From assembly GCA_023253615.1 (NCBI GenBank), contig JALRFZ010000557.1, forward strand, positions 1 through 8,775: a stretch of DNA of 8,775 nt. Direction: 5' to 3'. The position numbers and the translations under genes were made by a program. The notes beneath the pieces were generated by a model, which was given only the letters and a program-made list of their open reading frames with translations, was not told the origin of the DNA and did not search any database. How positions within the stretch are numbered: position 1 is the first letter of the stretch; each line of letters begins with the position of its first letter. This stretch comes from Verrucomicrobiales bacterium (GTDB lineage: Bacteria; Verrucomicrobiota; Verrucomicrobiia; Verrucomicrobiales; DEV007). Shown piece by piece: positions 6,696 through 8,775 of this stretch.

Positions 6696-6752
6696 CGGCG
6701 GAACAAAGAACGTTTTTGGCAATGCTGCAACTAAAACGGGGGGAAATAACAC

Positions 6753-6781
6753 TTGCGGCGGTCCCGCCCGGTCGCAACAAT
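6753..6781 (+). promoter_or_regulatory. Possible promoter giving a leaderless transcript
   Basis: TTGCGG (6753-6758), a 17-base spacer and AACAAT (6776-6781) match the consensus at 3 of 6 and 4 of 6 positions. Six bases separate the -10 from the ATG at 6788, so transcription would begin at or next to the start codon. The layout copies that of serS (ACAATCCC followed closely by GCC-ATG). It is modest on its own and is supported mainly by this similarity and by the absence of any Shine-Dalgarno sequence. Confidence 0.35.
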
Positions 6782-6787
6782 CCCGCC

Positions 6788-8062
6788 ATGGTCTCCGCGC
6801 GCCTCATCCTGGGAATTCTCATCGGCATGGTCGTCCCGTCGCTGGCGGCGCAGGATTGGAATCCGGAGCTGCGCACCTTCTTTTCCCTCGACGGCATGGG
6901 GGCGGAGTTGGACGCCACGGAGGGAGCGGTGGTCCGGCAGGAGCCGCGATCCGACGCGCCGATCCTGCGCACCATCCCCGGTCCCGTGTTGCTGAGAGTG
7001 ACGAACTACCTCGAGATCGGGACGGAGCGCCACTATCTCACCGCCGATGCCCGCGACCTGCTTTTCGAAGGAAAGGCCACCTATTGGGTGACGGTCCCGG
7101 GGACGGAGCGCGCGAAGTTCATCGTCGGCACGACTCCGGCGACGCTCGTGAAACGGGAGACACGCGACTTTTTCAAAACAGGCCTGCAAACCGCCGAGGT
7201 CTATGAAGAGATCGTCCCGCTCACGCCGGTGACGGAATGGGGAGAAGGCTACCGACGGGCCGAGGTGGATTTCCGCCTGCCCGTGAAGGTGGCGGCCTTC
7301 CGCGAAAAGGAGGATGGCACGTGGGAGCTGGATCTCACCGTCTACCCCGCCTTTGAATCGAATATCGACCGCATCCCCGGCCCCCTTCCCGAATCGTTCG
7401 ACGATCCCTATCGCGCGCTCATCACGAGACCGGTGCAACGCGAGATCCGCGTGCGGGGCGCGTCCGGTGCCGCCGCCTGCCGGGCGCTCTTTCTCCCCGG
7501 CACGGTCTGGGCGGGGGCGTTTTCGGAAGGGCGGCTCCAATCGCTGCGGATCGGATGGCACGATCTCGAGCCTCCCTATGAAGTGTCGCGGCTTTCCCCT
7601 CCCCACATCCTCCGTGGAGAGAAACTGTCCTTCCGTTTCCTGACAAACCGCCTCCTCGCCGACCCGGCGGGGATCACGATCACCCCGGACCGCATCATCG
7701 GGGTGGACTGCACCTTCTACGATCAGATCGCCCTGCTGGGAGGTCCGAAAGGCGGGGAGTCGGAGCCGGAATTCGAGGAGTACCTGCACCGGCTCTGGAG
7801 CATCCTCGTCACGCCCGACGGCAGCGTCACCGTGGTCGCTCCCCTCCTCGACGGCCGTGGCGCGGCCGGCATGCTGGAGCTCGAAAGCCTCGGCATCGGC
7901 CCCGGTTTCGAAGACGAGCTGAAGGCCCTCGCGGCCATGGGCAAGGCCGGAGCCCCTCCGGCCGGCGATCCCGATTCACCCGGGTGGCGGGCGATCCTCG
8001 CCGAACCTCTCGGTGAGGTGCCCGCCTCGCAGCGCGGACCCGAGACCGATCGCGGATATTGA
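6788..8062 (+). CDS. Exported protein of unknown function
   Basis: 424-residue protein that I do not recognise. It begins with a clear signal peptide (MVSARLILGILIGMVVPSLAA, cleavage near residue 21 before QDWNPE) and has no further membrane segment, so it is probably periplasmic or secreted. Residues of about 40-90 (EGAVVRQEPRSDAPILRTIPGPVLLRV) resemble a short beta-rich SH3-like stretch, seen only weakly. The rest is mixed beta-rich sequence with no catalytic motif I can name. The C-terminus is Pro/Gly-rich and low in structure. The ATG at 6788 is preferred to an in-frame ATG at 6716 because only the former starts at a signal peptide. The stop overlaps the next gene's start by one base (TGATG), so it is probably cotranslated with the TPR protein. 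Divergent to the SHD1-like lipoprotein across a 92-bp gap. Confidence 0.75.
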   Translation: MVSARLILGILIGMVVPSLAAQDWNPELRTFFSLDGMGAELDATEGAVVRQEPRSDAPILRTIPGPVLLRVTNYLEIGTERHYLTADARDLLFEGKATYWVTVPGTERAKFIVGTTPATLVKRETRDFFKTGLQTAEVYEEIVPLTPVTEWGEGYRRAEVDFRLPVKVAAFREKEDGTWELDLTVYPAFESNIDRIPGPLPESFDDPYRALITRPVQREIRVRGASGAAACRALFLPGTVWAGAFSEGRLQSLRIGWHDLEPPYEVSRLSPPHILRGEKLSFRFLTNRLLADPAGITITPDRIIGVDCTFYDQIALLGGPKGGESEPEFEEYLHRLWSILVTPDGSVTVVAPLLDGRGAAGMLELESLGIGPGFEDELKALAAMGKAGAPPAGDPDSPGWRAILAEPLGEVPASQRGPETDRGY

Positions 8063-8751
8063 TGAGCAGCCGTCGTTTCACCCTCCCGATCCTGATCTGC
8101 CTCGCGGCGGCGACCGCGGCGCGGGCGCAGGATCTCACGCAGGAGCATCGCGATGCCTTCGCGCGCTGTCGCGAGCTGCAACAAGCCGGCGACTGGGTCG
8201 CGGCGCGCGGGATTGCGAAGGAACTGGTGGCTGCCTTCGCCGCGGCCCCTCCGTCGCAGCACCGTCTCGCCTTCACCAACGAACTCGCCAATCTCGAGCA
8301 ACGCCTCGGCAACTACGACGCGGCCCTGCCGGCCTACGAGGATTGCCTCGCCACCGCCCGCACCCTGCTCGGCGAACAGGCCGCGCCGGTCGCGCAGATC
8401 CAGAACAATCTCGCCGCCCTCCACCAGGTGCTCGGGAATTTCCAGGAAGCCGAATCGCTCAACCGCGCCGCCCTCGCCATCCGCGAAGGGATCGAGGGCA
8501 AAGGCGGCACCGGCACCGTGCCGGCGATGAACAATCTCGCGGGCCTGCTTTGGTGTATCGGGGATCTGGGCGGCGCTGAGGCGCTCTATCGCGAGGCTCT
8601 CGCCATCCGCACGCGCCACCTCGGTCCCGGGGCACTGGACACGGCGCGTTCGCAGGCGAACCAGCACGAGCCGGGAACCCGCCGATGGTGCGTACAGGCT
8701 GCGGAGCTGGAATGGTCAGCGCTGCATCCCAATAGACCACAATCGGGTTAG
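8062..8751 (+). CDS. Secreted TPR-repeat protein, 3' end chimeric or truncated
   Basis: The reading frame gives 229 residues. A signal peptide (MSSRRFTLPILICLAAATAARA, cleavage before Q23) is followed by tetratricopeptide repeats of the long kinesin-light-chain type: about 68-108 (FTNELANLEQRLGNYDAALP), 110-150 (QNNLAALHQVLGNFQEAESL) and 154-186 (MNNLAGLLWCIGDLGGAEAL). TPR arrays are protein-binding scaffolds; the partner is unknown, although the coupled upstream exported protein is a candidate. After HLGPGALDTARS (about 186-197), where another repeat normally begins with an NNLA-type helix, the sequence turns into QANQHEPGTRRWC and stops. That tail is antisense to a phage-like reading frame, so the natural gene probably continued further. 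The ATG at 8062 overlaps the preceding stop; a TTG at 8059 would add one residue. Confidence 0.75.
   Translation: MSSRRFTLPILICLAAATAARAQDLTQEHRDAFARCRELQQAGDWVAARGIAKELVAAFAAAPPSQHRLAFTNELANLEQRLGNYDAALPAYEDCLATARTLLGEQAAPVAQIQNNLAALHQVLGNFQEAESLNRAALAIREGIEGKGGTGTVPAMNNLAGLLWCIGDLGGAEALYREALAIRTRHLGPGALDTARSQANQHEPGTRRWCVQAAELEWSALHPNRPQSG
8648..8661. repeat. 14-bp palindrome at the sequence junction
   Basis: GTTCGCAGGCGAAC consists of perfect 6-base arms around AG. It sits exactly where the TPR protein stops resembling its family and the phage-like minus-strand reading ends. Such inverted sequence is a common place for template switching or fold-back joining, but a 14-bp palindrome can also occur by chance. 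Confidence 0.5.
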
Positions 8752-8775
8752 TGATAGGATTGAGGCCGGCCACGC
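8651..8775 (-). CDS. Phage tail-fibre/tailspike N-terminal-like fragment, partial
   Basis: Read from the right edge on the minus strand, the frame gives VAGLNPITNPIVVYWDAALT and continues through PAPQPVRTIGGFPARAGSPAN. The pattern NPIxVYWDAALTxPxxQPxRTxGGYPxRxGTPA is familiar from the head- or tail-attachment regions of phage tail fibres and tailspikes, where a short beta-rich domain precedes the receptor-binding part. Codon choice (CCT, ACT, ATT, GCA, CCA, GTA, CGT, GGT) differs from all neighbouring genes, and GC content looks lower. The match stops at about 8650, where the expected next residues are replaced by the reverse of the TPR gene. The frame stays open beyond that to 8459, but that part is only a shadow. 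The family call is from memory of the motif. Confidence 0.55.

Noticed and set aside
6731..7789. 352-residue minus-strand frame opposite the exported protein
   Set aside because: Arg/Gly/Asp-rich antisense translation with no domain. The plus strand has a clear signal peptide and a coupled downstream gene.

Overview
The window is GC-rich bacterial DNA. Gene starts rarely carry a Shine-Dalgarno sequence, several genes begin very close to their predicted promoters, and one lipoprotein has an SHD1-like domain, a domain common in Planctomycetes and Verrucomicrobia. Together with the protein style this suggests a verrucomicrobial genome (Verrucomicrobiota, perhaps near Luteolibacter/Haloferula). 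That placement rests on recollection of family distributions, not on a search.

Layout. 1-1466 holds an AbiE-type toxin-antitoxin pair: the antitoxin is cut by the left edge and the nucleotidyltransferase toxin follows with a 4-base ATGA overlap. 1467-1996 is a gene-poor spacer. It carries a 116-bp element with 29-bp imperfect terminal inverted repeats flanked by TA dinucleotides (MITE-like), then about 340 bp with no recognisable gene, then a promoter for the next gene. 1997-4180 holds two convergent signalling genes: a short sensorless histidine kinase on + and an NtrC-type sigma54 activator on -. Both have unusual substitutions at active-site positions. 4181-4367 is the regulatory region between the activator and glnB. 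It holds a perfect 17-bp dyad and, about 110 bp upstream of the predicted start of transcription, a good -24/-12 sigma54 promoter. 4368-4721 is a P-II protein gene, followed by a strong intrinsic terminator. 4796-6067 (-) is seryl-tRNA synthetase with its own promoter almost touching its start codon. 6129-6695 (-) is an SHD1-like lipoprotein. 6788-8062 (+) is an unrecognised exported protein, and a secreted TPR protein begins on its stop codon.

The last ~125 bases do not fit. The TPR reading breaks off at about 8650, next to a 14-bp palindrome. The opposite strand then reads like the N-terminal part of a phage tail-fibre/tailspike protein, with different codon use. This looks like a chimeric contig end or a recombination junction.

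How the parts may work together: the most coherent unit is sigma54 activator, dyad, sigma54 promoter and glnB, a nitrogen-control arrangement in which the activator would drive glnB from a remote site. The neighbouring kinase is the natural candidate partner, but both proteins depart from the canonical phosphotransfer residues. The toxin-antitoxin pair and the MITE-like element are accessory DNA beside this core region.
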